From Terriglobales bacterium (GTDB lineage: Bacteria; Acidobacteriota; Terriglobia; Terriglobales; Acidobacteriaceae), in contig JASHXK010000005.1 in NCBI GenBank assembly GCA_030043575.1, positions 1-10,662 of the forward strand: 10,662 bases of DNA, written 5' to 3'. Position numbers and translations under genes: made by a program. The notes below the pieces were generated by a model, which saw nothing but the letters and a program-made list of their open reading frames with translations, was not told the DNA's origin and did no database searches. Positions 1 to 7,646 of this stretch are shown here, in pieces. Numbering within the stretch: the stretch's first letter is position 1; each line of letters opens with the position of its first letter.

Positions 1-3000
1 TGCATTTGCACGGCCAGCTCCTTCAAAGATCGGGCTGACAGGTTCGCGGCTGCGCCTTTGAGGGCGTGCGCCACCGCCCGTATGCTGGCGCTATCCGCCG
101 CGCGAATCAGCTCATGGAGATTGGCAAGCTTGCTCGGCACGTCATGGATGAAACTGTCGACCAGTTTTTGCGCCAGTTTGCGATCTCCCATCAGCCGCTC
201 CAATAGCTCGTTTTCATCAAAGACCGGAACCCCCGCCGGCGTTGGCGCGGCGGTTCGGGGCTGCCGGCTGGGAGTTTTGGAAGGCGCAGTCCATCTTGCC
301 AATGTGGTGGCCAGTTGCTGCGGATCGACCGGCTTCGAGATGTAATCGCTCATGCCCACGCGAAAACAGCGATCGCGATCGGCCGCCAACGCGGAAGCGG
401 TCAGCGCAACGATGGGAACGTCACGGTTGCGCACTCCGTCCTGACCACTGCGAATTCTCCTGGTAGCTTCGTAGCCGTCCATTTGCGGCATCTCGCAGTC
501 CATGAGGACCACGTCGTAGTCGCCCGCCTGTAACGCGTGGATGGCCAACTCGCCATTGCCTGCCAGCTCGGTTTCGTAGCCCAGCTTGTGCAAGATAGCG
601 ACGGCCACCTCCTGGTTCGTAGGATTGTCCTCGGCGACCAGCACGCGAGCCCGATGTGCAGCCTGAGACTCAACCGATTGAGCATGGGTCACTGGATTCG
701 GGCTGGCTGGCGAAATGCAGGACGCATTGCGTCGCTTACGGTCGAGCGCGCGCGTCAGGCAATCGCGAAGGCTGGGTTTCCAGATCGGCTTGGACACTTG
801 CGCCGCAAAACCCGAGCGCTGGAGTTGCCGATCGTCAAGCTCATTGCCGAGGAGCGTCATCAAGACGAACGACATGTCAGTCAATGAATGATCCGTGGGT
901 ATCAGCTTGGCCAGGTCTGCGCTGGAATTCGCCAGAAACGCGATGCGGAATGCGTCGCTGCCATCGATAGCTTGTCGCAACGCTGGCAATGCCAACTGGG
1001 CATCCGGCAGTTCTGCGCAGCGAAGTCCCCACGACTGCAGCAGATCGATCATGATCGCTCGATTTGTGGCGTTGCTGTCCACAATCAGCGCTCTGATGCC
1101 GTCCCAGCTTTTCTCCGGAGTGCAACAGATCGCAGGTTGCGCTGCTGGCATATCGAAAACCGCAGTGAACCAGAACGAGGACCCTTGTCCGAGGACACTG
1201 TCGACCCCAATCCTCCCGCCCATCATCTCCGCAAGATCGTGCGAAATGGCCAGACCCAGACCGGTTCCGCCGAATCTGCGCGTTGTAGAACCGTCAGCCT
1301 GCACGAATGGAGCAAAGATTGTTTTCAGCTGTGCCCCGTCGATGCCGATGCCGGTATCCGTAATCGAGAACTTCAGCGCGCCGGATGCAGCGCCCGGCAG
1401 CGGCCCGACGTCAACCGCAACTTCACCGTGCTCAGTGAACTTCACCGCATTGCCGATCAGGTTGGTGAGGATCTGACGCAAGCGGCCGGGATCGCCCCGA
1501 AACAACAAGGGGGTTTCCGCTGCTATGCGGCAGTTGAGTTCCAAACCTTTCTGGTGTGCTTTGAGCGCCAGCATATCGACGGTCTCGCGTAGCAGAATGG
1601 ACAAGTCGAAGTCGATACGGTCGAGAACGAGTTTCCTCGCCTCGATCTTTGAAAAATCCAGAATGTCGTTGATGATGCCCAACAGGTTTGCGCCGCTGCT
1701 GCGCACAATCTCGGCGTACCGTCGCTGCTCGGGCGAAAGATGCGTTTGTAGCAGCAGCTCCGACATCCCGATAATGCCGTTCATGGGCGTCCGGATCTCA
1801 TGACTCATGCTGGCGAGGAACATGCTTTTGGCGCGGCTGGCAGCCTCGGCCTGTTCTTTGGCACGCAGCAGTTCCGCCTCGGCCCGCTTGCGCTCGGAAA
1901 TATCTCGCAGGATGGTCTGAATGGTGACGCCGTTCTCGTCAAAGAAGGAAGATGCCGCGAACTCAATGTCGACCGCGCTTCCGTCGCCGCATAGAATCTG
2001 CGCTTCTTGCAGCGGCGACTGACCCACGGACTGGTATAGAGGGTCGATCGCATTGTCCGTCTTTGCACGAAACGAAGGGCATACCAGGTCCCGAAGCCGG
2101 TGGCCCTTCAGCGGCTCCGCTGTCATGATCTTGAAGAGCTGCAGCGCGCTTTGATTGGCCATGGTAATGGCTTTGTTCTCTCCTACCAGAATGGCATTGG
2201 GGGAAAGGTCGACCAGCTTCTGATAGCGCGCCCTACTCTTGTTGAGTTCGTTATTGACAGACTCCAGCTTCTCAAGAGCCGCGTTGAGCTCATGCGTCCG
2301 CATGCCGACGGTGAGTTCGATCTCCGCGTTTCGGTTTTGCAGCAGGCGCAGATATCCAGCCACGGCGAAGGTCAGGAGGACGCCTGCGATGAAGATGGTC
2401 CAACTTGGCCAGCGCACTGGTTGGAAGGAGTTATCGGCGGGATACGCCAGGATCTCCCAGGTCCGGCCGGCGACGGAAATGACTCGCCCGGTTTCGAGCC
2501 CCGGTTGGGAAGATCGCACCGGCCTTGCCTTGGGAAACATCGGCAACCGGTTCCCGGCAGAGTCTACATCCGAGACGGTGATCACGATCTGGTTCGAGCC
2601 CGCATGCTCCATCGCCGCACGATGGACAATGTCCTCCATGCGAAACACTCCCAGGACCAAACCCAGCAAAGCTCCGCGTCGCTGTTTCTGCGTCGAGAGG
2701 TCGGCGCCTCCCGTGTAAATAGCGCGAAAGACTAGGAATCCCGGCAGGTTTTTCTTTTCTTGTACCAGGATGATGGGCTCAGTTGCCGCGAACTCGTCGC
2801 TCTCGGCGGCGCGCCTGATGGCCGTGTTGCGGGCCAAGTTGGACGCCAGATCGTACCCAACCGCCCGCTCATTCCCACGTAACGGTTCCACGTAAAAAAC
2901 CGGAAAATATTCCGGGCGTTCTGCCTCCGGTACCATCTGCCCCTGAGAGCTCTTTTCGGTGAATTGGAACGCCGGGAAGCCGTTGCGTCTGGCCGCCAGC

Positions 3001-3344
3001 TCATATGCCGCTCGTGCTGCCAAGGTCACACGCGGTGACCACTCCAGCGCTTGCAGTGCTTTGTCCCGTCCCAACAACGTGCTTGTAAATCGATTAAACT
3101 CACCCCGTTCAACCAAATGCGATGCGTTAAAGAAAGCGGCCAGCGCATCCAGGTTGTCGAGGCTTTCATGAACGCTGGCTTCCAGGCCGTCAAACCGCAC
3201 CTCAGCCACGTTTTCAAAGCCCGCCTTGGCGCTGCGCTCCTCCTGGCTGCGCAAGACGACCAGTACCACTACATTAAGCACCGAGCCAATAGCAAGAATC
3301 CCAATCAGGGGAAGCATCCGCCGCGATTTGAAATGACTCTTCAT
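1..3344 (-). CDS. CHASE-PAS hybrid sensor histidine kinase with two receivers and Hpt (3' end outside window)
   Basis: Inner-membrane sensor kinase expected to autophosphorylate on His and pass phosphate His-Asp-His within one chain. The frame is open for 1114 codons without a stop. Residues 11-31 form TM1. About 45-270 is an extracytoplasmic CHASE domain (ALEWSPRV, YFPVFYVEP, VGYDLASN). TM2 lies near 312-333, then a coiled-coil linker, a PAS domain (about 372-487), and HisKA with H-box MSHEIRTPMNG (H515). HATPase_c has N-box NLIGNAVKFT (about 627-636), G1 DTGIGI and G2 FGGTGLGLAIS. Receiver 1 (about 745-870) lacks the phospho-Asp, with Ala at 805. Receiver 2 (about 898-1020) has D949 in VVLMDCEMPQMDG and K1004. 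The Hpt domain has H1093 in AHALKGAAANL and runs off the edge, so the C-terminus is missing. ATG 3344 was chosen because TM1 follows at once; an in-frame ATG at 3443 is possible but leads with an Arg-rich stretch. Neither start has a strong ribosome site. The CHASE ligand and output regulator are unknown. Confidence 0.95.
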   Translation of the reverse strand, partial: MKSHFKSRRMLPLIGILAIGSVLNVVVLVVLRSQEERSAKAGFENVAEVRFDGLEASVHESLDNLDALAAFFNASHLVERGEFNRFTSTLLGRDKALQALEWSPRVTLAARAAYELAARRNGFPAFQFTEKSSQGQMVPEAERPEYFPVFYVEPLRGNERAVGYDLASNLARNTAIRRAAESDEFAATEPIILVQEKKNLPGFLVFRAIYTGGADLSTQKQRRGALLGLVLGVFRMEDIVHRAAMEHAGSNQIVITVSDVDSAGNRLPMFPKARPVRSSQPGLETGRVISVAGRTWEILAYPADNSFQPVRWPSWTIFIAGVLLTFAVAGYLRLLQNRNAEIELTVGMRTHELNAALEKLESVNNELNKSRARYQKLVDLSPNAILVGENKAITMANQSALQLFKIMTAEPLKGHRLRDLVCPSFRAKTDNAIDPLYQSVGQSPLQEAQILCGDGSAVDIEFAASSFFDENGVTIQTILRDISERKRAEAELLRAKEQAEAASRAKSMFLASMSHEIRTPMNGIIGMSELLLQTHLSPEQRRYAEIVRSSGANLLGIINDILDFSKIEARKLVLDRIDFDLSILLRETVDMLALKAHQKGLELNCRIAAETPLLFRGDPGRLRQILTNLIGNAVKFTEHGEVAVDVGPLPGAASGALKFSITDTGIGIDGAQLKTIFAPFVQADGSTTRRFGGTGLGLAISHDLAEMMGGRIGVDSVLGQGSSFWFTAVFDMPAAQPAICCTPEKSWDGIRALIVDSNATNRAIMIDLLQSWGLRCAELPDAQLALPALRQAIDGSDAFRIAFLANSSADLAKLIPTDHSLTDMSFVLMTLLGNELDDRQLQRSGFAAQVSKPIWKPSLRDCLTRALDRKRRNASCISPASPNPVTHAQSVESQAAHRARVLVAEDNPTNQEVAVAILHKLGYETELAGNGELAIHALQAGDYDVVLMDCEMPQMDGYEATRRIRSGQDGVRNRDVPIVALTASALAADRDRCFRVGMSDYISKPVDPQQLATTLARWTAPSKTPSRQPRTAAPTPAGVPVFDENELLERLMGDRKLAQKLVDSFIHDVPSKLANLHELIRAADSASIRAVAHALKGAAANLSARSLKELAVQM

Positions 3345-3602
3345 TGGGCCGTTCTTGCCGTCGCCAGATAGAAAGAGCACCCGCCTGGCGGCGCGACACA
3401 GCCTCGTGGGCCTTATTCCGGCGCGCTGGCCACAATTCCGCATTCCTGGCCAAAGACAGCACGGCCATACGAAGACTTGTGCCCTTATCTGACTATCGGC
3501 AAATGGGAACGACGGCTCCAGAAAAGGAACTAAGGCTCCCCGACTCCGCCAGGCCGGGGTGCGTCCCACCGGAGGCTGCTTCCGTGTTATAGTTGCGCCC
3601 AG
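3345..3602. other. Divergent intergenic spacer
   Basis: This 258-base gap lies between the leftward kinase and the rightward membrane-protein gene, so promoters for both should sit here. I see no convincing coding sequence and no clear -35/-10 pair for the kinase. A weak stem (CCCCG at 3538-3542 with CGGGG at 3555-3559) and a TATAGT at 3588-3593 are the only structures noted. If the kinase used the ATG at 3443, its first 99 bases would cover part of the gap. Confidence 0.6.
3588..3593 (+). promoter_or_regulatory. Possible -10 element just upstream of the membrane-protein gene
   Basis: TATAGT matches a sigma-70 -10 hexamer at four of six positions and ends nine bases before the ATG at 3603. 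A transcript from it would begin almost at the start codon and be near leaderless, which would fit the absence of a Shine-Dalgarno close to the ATG (a GGAGG at 3571-3575 is too far away). No -35 match is found at 16-18 bases upstream. Chance occurrence is quite possible. Confidence 0.25.
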
Positions 3603-4148
3603 ATGCTGAATTCGGTCTCATTGTGGCTGCATCATCATGCCCTTGTGTTAGAGGTTATCCTCGTCGTCCTCGCCGGGTTGGGAGCGCTCTATGCCGACAC
3701 GGTGCGGCACTTCGTTTCTTTGCCCCCGCAACGCCTGGGGACGTGGCTCCTCAAGGCGCGGCTGCTGTCCGTCAATTCGAAGCTCTTCAACCTGTGCGAG
3801 TGTCACAATAACTCGTTCGCCACATTGGTATACGTGGCGCGCTCGCTGGTCTTCATCTTTGTCCTGATCGGATTATTTCTGGGCGGGCTGTTCCTGGAGA
3901 TCGTCTCCATCCGTTCGGCCATCCGGGCCGGGGGCGATCAGGCGGTTTACACCAACTTCCACGCCAATCTCGACATCGGCCTCGCTCTGGTTTTCATTGT
4001 GGTTGTGTGCTGCCGTTTGTTATTGCTGGGTGAATTTCTCTATCGTCTGCGGAATTTCAAGGGCTATGACCATCTGCTGATGGAGCACGTCGCCGAACTG
4101 GAAGAGAAACTGGTAGTAGCCGAGAACGCCGGTCCGGTTCAGGACTAG
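3603..4148 (+). CDS. Small membrane protein of unknown function, three TM segments
   Basis: I do not recognise the family. The 181-residue product has hydrophobic segments at about 13-31, 75-102 and 124-145. Between the first two is a polar loop with a CECHNN sequence (C65, C67, H68), and the third segment carries a Cys pair (C136, C137). The C-terminus after 150 is charged and partly helical (HVAELEEKLVVAEN), consistent with a short coiled coil. It lacks a cleavable signal and is probably an inner-membrane protein. It opens the rightward block, with the reductase-like gene beginning 15 bases after its stop, so the two may share a transcript. The ATG at 3603 is the only good start in frame; it has no nearby ribosome site. 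Confidence 0.75.
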   Translation: MLNSVSLWLHHHALVLEVILVVLAGLGALYADTVRHFVSLPPQRLGTWLLKARLLSVNSKLFNLCECHNNSFATLVYVARSLVFIFVLIGLFLGGLFLEIVSIRSAIRAGGDQAVYTNFHANLDIGLALVFIVVVCCRLLLLGEFLYRLRNFKGYDHLLMEHVAELEEKLVVAENAGPVQD

Positions 4149-4163
4149 GCCACCCCGGCGAGC

Positions 4164-4751
4164 ATGGCCAAGCGAGCGGCAAGCAAGACCACCCACACTG
4201 CCCTTAAACGCAAAATCATTGCTCTCGTCGCCATCAGCGCCGATGGTTTCATCGCGCGGCCTGACGGCTCGTTCGACTGGCTCGACCGCCCCCGTCCCAA
4301 AGGCAATTACGGTATGGGCGAATTCTGGAAGTCGATCGACACCGTCCTTTGGGGACGAAAGACGTACGACTTGGCGCTGTCCTTCCAGAAAAAGGGGATG
4401 GCTGGCGCCGCGTTCGATACCAGATTGAAGAATTACCTTTTCAGCCGGACGCTGAGGACGGGGGAAACCGCTGCCGAAGTCGAGCTTGTGGATGAACCCA
4501 TCAAAGCTTTTGCTACTCATCTGCGCGCCGGAAAAGGCAAGAACATCTGGATGATGGGCGGCGGAGGCATCATCGCGTCGTTCCTCGACGAAGGCGAGAT
4601 CGACGAGTTCCTCATCTCCGTCATCCCCAGGTTCATCGGCGAAGGCATTCCCCTAATCGCACCTCGCCATCGCAATGTGCCCTTGCAGTTGATTTCCTGC
4701 AAGGCCTTTCCGGACGGTGTGGTCAAACTGCATTACGCGGTTCAACGGTAA
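4164..4751 (+). CDS. Dihydrofolate reductase family protein (RibD C-terminal-like)
   Basis: Predicted cytoplasmic NADPH-dependent reductase-like protein of the RibD_C/DHFR fold (YyaP/YwjB-type), 195 residues, the usual size for the family. A basic tail (1-17) precedes the first strand. The motif AISADGFIARPDGSFDWL spans about 23-40, GRKTYD is at 64-69, and the glycine-rich cofactor loop WMMGGGGIIASFL is at 129-141. The C-terminal strand region IPRFIGEGIPLI (154-165) is typical. These proteins are often annotated as dihydrofolate reductases, but they are not FolA and the physiological substrate is generally unknown. It lacks the RibD deaminase domain and no riboflavin genes are nearby, so a role in riboflavin synthesis is not supported. 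No signal peptide. The upstream membrane-protein gene ends 15 bases before. Confidence 0.88.
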   Translation: MAKRAASKTTHTALKRKIIALVAISADGFIARPDGSFDWLDRPRPKGNYGMGEFWKSIDTVLWGRKTYDLALSFQKKGMAGAAFDTRLKNYLFSRTLRTGETAAEVELVDEPIKAFATHLRAGKGKNIWMMGGGGIIASFLDEGEIDEFLISVIPRFIGEGIPLIAPRHRNVPLQLISCKAFPDGVVKLHYAVQR

Positions 4752-4843
4752 TCTTTCGACTCCACGCTCACATCCTCAACTGCGGCTCGTCCCACCCGGG
4801 ATGACAACGGCCTGCCTTCCGTAGCATCCTTGAGATAGCACTT

Positions 4844-7399
4844 ATGACCCACTGGGCCATCGCGGGCGCGCGCCAATGCGCTCTGTTTTTGCTCTTGTTG
4901 GCTGCCGTCGCAATGGCACAGCAACAACAAGCGGCTCTGGCTGCTCCTCAGCCCCCTCCCCAATTCCCGCAAACGCCCCTGACCTCGGGACCAGTTCTGC
5001 CGCTGTACCGCGCTTTGCGCAGCGTCGGCCTCGATCCACAGCGCGTCTTCAAGATTCGCGAAGCTGAGATTGATCGCGAAGACGTGCACATCTGGCTTAC
5101 CGACGGGACCATCGCGCTCACCCAGGCGGTCGATGGTCACGTCACCGGCGCGTATTTCGAAGGCGAAGGCGAGGTGCTGGTTCGCCCGCCCGACCGCATG
5201 GAGCGGGCGTCATTAGGGCTGTTCATCAACGCCGGAGTGCTGGAGGAGAAGTTCTCTTCGGGCTATCTGCGCTTCAACGACGGCCTGGTGAAGGAACTGG
5301 AACCATTTCTGCGTCCGCCGGAAGATGCGACCGAGTTCGTCGCCCGGAACAATGAGCGCGCTGTGACTCTTGCCGAGATGGATGCCATGCGCCTCTGCAT
5401 CTCCTTCACCAGCGCGCCGGCAACGGCCGCTCCGGGAGAGCTTCCGCCGATTCCTGATCGTCTGCTGCATGCCCGCTTTGCCGGCGAGCACTACGGTGTC
5501 TTCGACGTCTTCTTCGATACCCGTAGCCCTGAGCAAATCAGCGTCGGCAACGCCTCCTCGCGTGACGATCAGGTGTATTACGACTTGTGGATGAGCTTCC
5601 CCATGCGCTCGCTGCGCAAGACGCCGCTCTCCGACACGCGCTTTGGCGGCCCCAGCGGGCCGCTGTGGACACCGCATGTGATGTCCATCAACAAGTACAC
5701 CATCAACACCACCATCGATCCCGGTCGCAACCTTTCTGCCGAGGCGACGCTCGACGTCGATGTGAAACAGGGCGGCACGCGCATCGTACTGTTTGAGTTG
5801 TCACGTTATTTGCAAATCAAGAAGGTGGAGTACGAAGGCCAGCCGCTGGAATTCATCCAGAATGAAGCGGTCGAGGGCAGCGAGCTGTCGCGCCGCGGCA
5901 ACGATACCATCGCCGTTGTTTTTCCTGCGCCGCTGCAACCGGGCGAGCATTTCGCGCTGCGATTCATTTATTCTGGCTCGGTTCTCTCGGATGCGGGCGG
6001 CGGTTTGTTCTTCGTTGGAGCCCGCGGCACCTGGTATCCCAATCGCGGCATCGCGATGGCCAATTACGATTTGACCTTCCGCTTTCCGCACCCGTGGTCA
6101 CTCATCGCGACCGGTCGCCGTGTTTCGTTGGAGCCGGAAGGCGACGGTTTCGTCGGCCATTGGGTAAGCGAGCAGCCAATTCCAATTGCGGGCTTCAACC
6201 TAGGCGAGTACGTGCGCAGTTCGACTAAGCTTCCCACTGTTGAAGTCGACGCTTATGCGGCTCACGGCAGCGAAGACCAGCATGCGACACCCGATACGGC
6301 GAGGGGATCTTCCTCGCCATTACTGTCGCCACACGCACCCGGAACGGTTGAACCTGTGCCTCGGCCGCAGCCCTTGCAGAATCCGGCGGACACGGGGGAG
6401 TCACTCGCCCAGCGTGCGGCAGAAACCCTGACTGCACTGTCCCAAATGCTGGGGCCTTATCCTTTCAGCTCACTTTCGCTCACGGAAAACCCTAGCGCGG
6501 AGAGCCAGGGCTGGCCGGGTTTGATCTTCCTTTCCAGCTACGCTTATCTGCAGCCTGAGCAACTGCGAGCCATGAATTTGTCAGCCCCCGATGCCATAAT
6601 CTATAGCGAAGTCATGATGCCTCATGAAGTGGCGCATCAGTGGTACGGAGATCAGGTTTCATGGGCCAGCTACCACGAGCAGTGGTTGCTGGAAGGCTTG
6701 GCGAATTATTGCTCGCTGTTATTGCTGGAGCGCTCGCGGCCAGCCGATGTTCAGATCGCGATGGAAACCTATCGCCGGATCCTGGCGAGCCGCTCGCCGG
6801 ACGGCCGTCGTTTAGTCGAAGCCGGTCCGGTAACACTTGGCAGCAGGCTTTCGTCATCGCACTTCCCTGACGGTTACGAGATCATCACCTATGGGCGCGG
6901 CACCTGGCTGATCCATATGCTGCGCTGGATGCTGCGTGACGCCTCGCGTACAGAAGCAAATCCAAACGGCGATGACACTACTTTTCTCGCGCTGCTGCGC
7001 AACCTGGTTGTTCAGTTCCAGGGCAAGGAAATCACCAATGCTGATTTCGAACAGGCGGTCGAAGGCGTCTTGCCGCGATCGCTGTGGTTCGAGAATCGCA
7101 AGTCGCTGGACTGGTTCTTCGATGGCTGGGTCAACGGAACTGCTTATCCGCAACTCGAGCTTTCAGAAGTAAAGTTCACGCACGGCCCCAAAGCGATGGC
7201 GAGCGGGGTGATCCACCAGGAATCCGCACCGTTCGACCTCGTTACCAGCGTGCCCGTGTATGGTGTCGTAGAAGACCGGCAAATCTATCTTGGCCGCGTC
7301 TTCGCCGAGGGCGCTGAGACCCACTTCGCATTGCCTGCCCCGCCGGACGTTAGGCAGTTGGTGCTTGATCCCTACCACACCGTCCTCACCCAGCCGTAA
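4844..7399 (+). CDS. Exported M1-family (gluzincin) metallopeptidase with atypical GxMEN region
   Basis: Zinc metallopeptidase of the M1 clan, 851 residues, expected in the periplasm or outside the cell. Residues 1-25 form a Sec signal peptide (hydrophobic LFLLLLAAVAMA, then QQQQ). Residues about 40-280 form an N-terminal extension I cannot assign. The M1 beta domain begins near 285 (KYTINTTID). A Pro/Ser-rich linker spans about 474-522. The zinc site is H594-E595-V-A-H598 followed by QWYG, with E617 (WLLEG) as third ligand at the correct X18 spacing. The transition-state Tyr is probably Y683 in ITYGRGTWLIHMLR. The exopeptidase motif GxMEN, which should precede the zinc site, reads ESQGWPGL (553-560), so the Glu that binds the substrate amino terminus appears lost. 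A short helical segment and a final beta domain close the protein. Peptide hydrolysis is likely, but strict aminopeptidase activity is doubtful. ATG 4844 gives the signal peptide; its ribosome site is weak. Confidence 0.93.
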   Translation: MTHWAIAGARQCALFLLLLAAVAMAQQQQAALAAPQPPPQFPQTPLTSGPVLPLYRALRSVGLDPQRVFKIREAEIDREDVHIWLTDGTIALTQAVDGHVTGAYFEGEGEVLVRPPDRMERASLGLFINAGVLEEKFSSGYLRFNDGLVKELEPFLRPPEDATEFVARNNERAVTLAEMDAMRLCISFTSAPATAAPGELPPIPDRLLHARFAGEHYGVFDVFFDTRSPEQISVGNASSRDDQVYYDLWMSFPMRSLRKTPLSDTRFGGPSGPLWTPHVMSINKYTINTTIDPGRNLSAEATLDVDVKQGGTRIVLFELSRYLQIKKVEYEGQPLEFIQNEAVEGSELSRRGNDTIAVVFPAPLQPGEHFALRFIYSGSVLSDAGGGLFFVGARGTWYPNRGIAMANYDLTFRFPHPWSLIATGRRVSLEPEGDGFVGHWVSEQPIPIAGFNLGEYVRSSTKLPTVEVDAYAAHGSEDQHATPDTARGSSSPLLSPHAPGTVEPVPRPQPLQNPADTGESLAQRAAETLTALSQMLGPYPFSSLSLTENPSAESQGWPGLIFLSSYAYLQPEQLRAMNLSAPDAIIYSEVMMPHEVAHQWYGDQVSWASYHEQWLLEGLANYCSLLLLERSRPADVQIAMETYRRILASRSPDGRRLVEAGPVTLGSRLSSSHFPDGYEIITYGRGTWLIHMLRWMLRDASRTEANPNGDDTTFLALLRNLVVQFQGKEITNADFEQAVEGVLPRSLWFENRKSLDWFFDGWVNGTAYPQLELSEVKFTHGPKAMASGVIHQESAPFDLVTSVPVYGVVEDRQIYLGRVFAEGAETHFALPAPPDVRQLVLDPYHTVLTQP

Positions 7400-7407
7400 C
7401 CGCTTCG

Positions 7408-7519
7408 CATCAGGGAACGACTTCACAAACCGCATTACGCGACCCGCATCAGGGCATGACCCCACAACCCCTGCTCGCCTTCCAGGTGCTTTGTGTCAGG
7501 GCACGACTTCAGTCGTGCC
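7408..7519. repeat. Three degenerate copies of a CAGGGcacGACttCA-type unit
   Basis: Related units read CATCAGGGAACGACTTCACA (from 7409), CATCAGGGCATGACCCCACA (from 7447) and GTCAGGGCACGACTTCAGTC (from 7495). The first two are spaced 38 bases apart and the third follows 48 bases later. Only the third retains a complete palindrome. This looks like a dispersed REP-type element in decay, or several insertions of one, but a single window cannot show how many genomic copies exist. Confidence 0.5.
7500..7519. repeat. Perfect palindromic hairpin, arms GGCACGACT/AGTCGTGCC
   Basis: Nine-base arms are separated by two bases (TC), so the DNA or RNA could form a stem of about eight pairs with a TTCA loop. 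No T-run follows on either strand, so a classical intrinsic terminator is not supported. It lies 100 bases after the peptidase stop and could still act as an RNA-end or REP-like element. Confidence 0.7.
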
Positions 7520-7539
7520 GCTTGCGACCACGCTGATCC

Positions 7540-7551
7540 GGGCTTTAGCCC
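7540..7551. repeat. Short palindrome GGGCTTTAGCCC
   Basis: Five-base arms GGGCT and AGCCC flank TT. It lies 20 bases after the larger hairpin and 95 bases before the oxidase start. It is short enough to occur by chance, but its pairing with the neighbouring palindrome in one spacer suggests they belong to one repeat family. Operator function cannot be excluded. Confidence 0.4.
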
Positions 7552-7646
7552 CTGCAATTCTCTTCAAACAGATTTCATGTCGCCCCTGCGCTTATATCGA
7601 CTATCATTCTTTGTCCTACGAACAACTTCATACAAAGAGTCACGCC

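Larger units (their letters stand above)
7400..7646. other. Spacer with degenerate repeats before the multicopper oxidase
   Basis: This 247-base gap holds three related stretches that share CAGGG followed by a CATGAC/CACGAC-like core (from about 7408, 7447 and 7493), and two perfect palindromes listed separately. No gene is supported. The reading frame of the oxidase is open upstream through this gap into the peptidase gene, but the protein encoded there has no recognisable character. A weak AAGAG about eight bases before ATG 7647 may serve as its ribosome site. Confidence 0.6.

Noticed and set aside
888..1592. Plus-strand open frame of 234 codons opposite the histidine kinase
   Set aside because: It lies wholly over the receiver and ATPase domains of a clear kinase gene, and its translation has no recognisable domain or membrane pattern. 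GC-rich antisense frames are often open.
2100..2735. Plus-strand open frame of 211 codons opposite the CHASE/PAS region
   Set aside because: It is antisense to well-conserved CHASE, TM2 and PAS sequence, and its own translation resembles no family.
3345..3443. Earlier in-frame ATG (3443) for the kinase
   Set aside because: It adds 33 Arg/Cys-rich residues before TM1. Its AGGA is only about two bases from the ATG. Not excluded, but less likely than 3344.
3537..3560. CCCCG/CGGGG stem in the divergent spacer as a terminator or operator
   Set aside because: Five-base arms are within chance expectation in GC-rich DNA, and neither adjacent gene ends here.
4752..4843. Search for a terminator or promoter between the reductase-like gene and the peptidase
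   Set aside because: Only 92 bases; no convincing hairpin with T-run and no -35/-10 pair could be identified.
7290..7646. Amino-terminal extension of the multicopper oxidase back to an ATG at 7290
   Set aside because: It would overlap the peptidase by 110 bases, translate the palindromic spacer, and bury the Tat signal 119 residues inside the protein.
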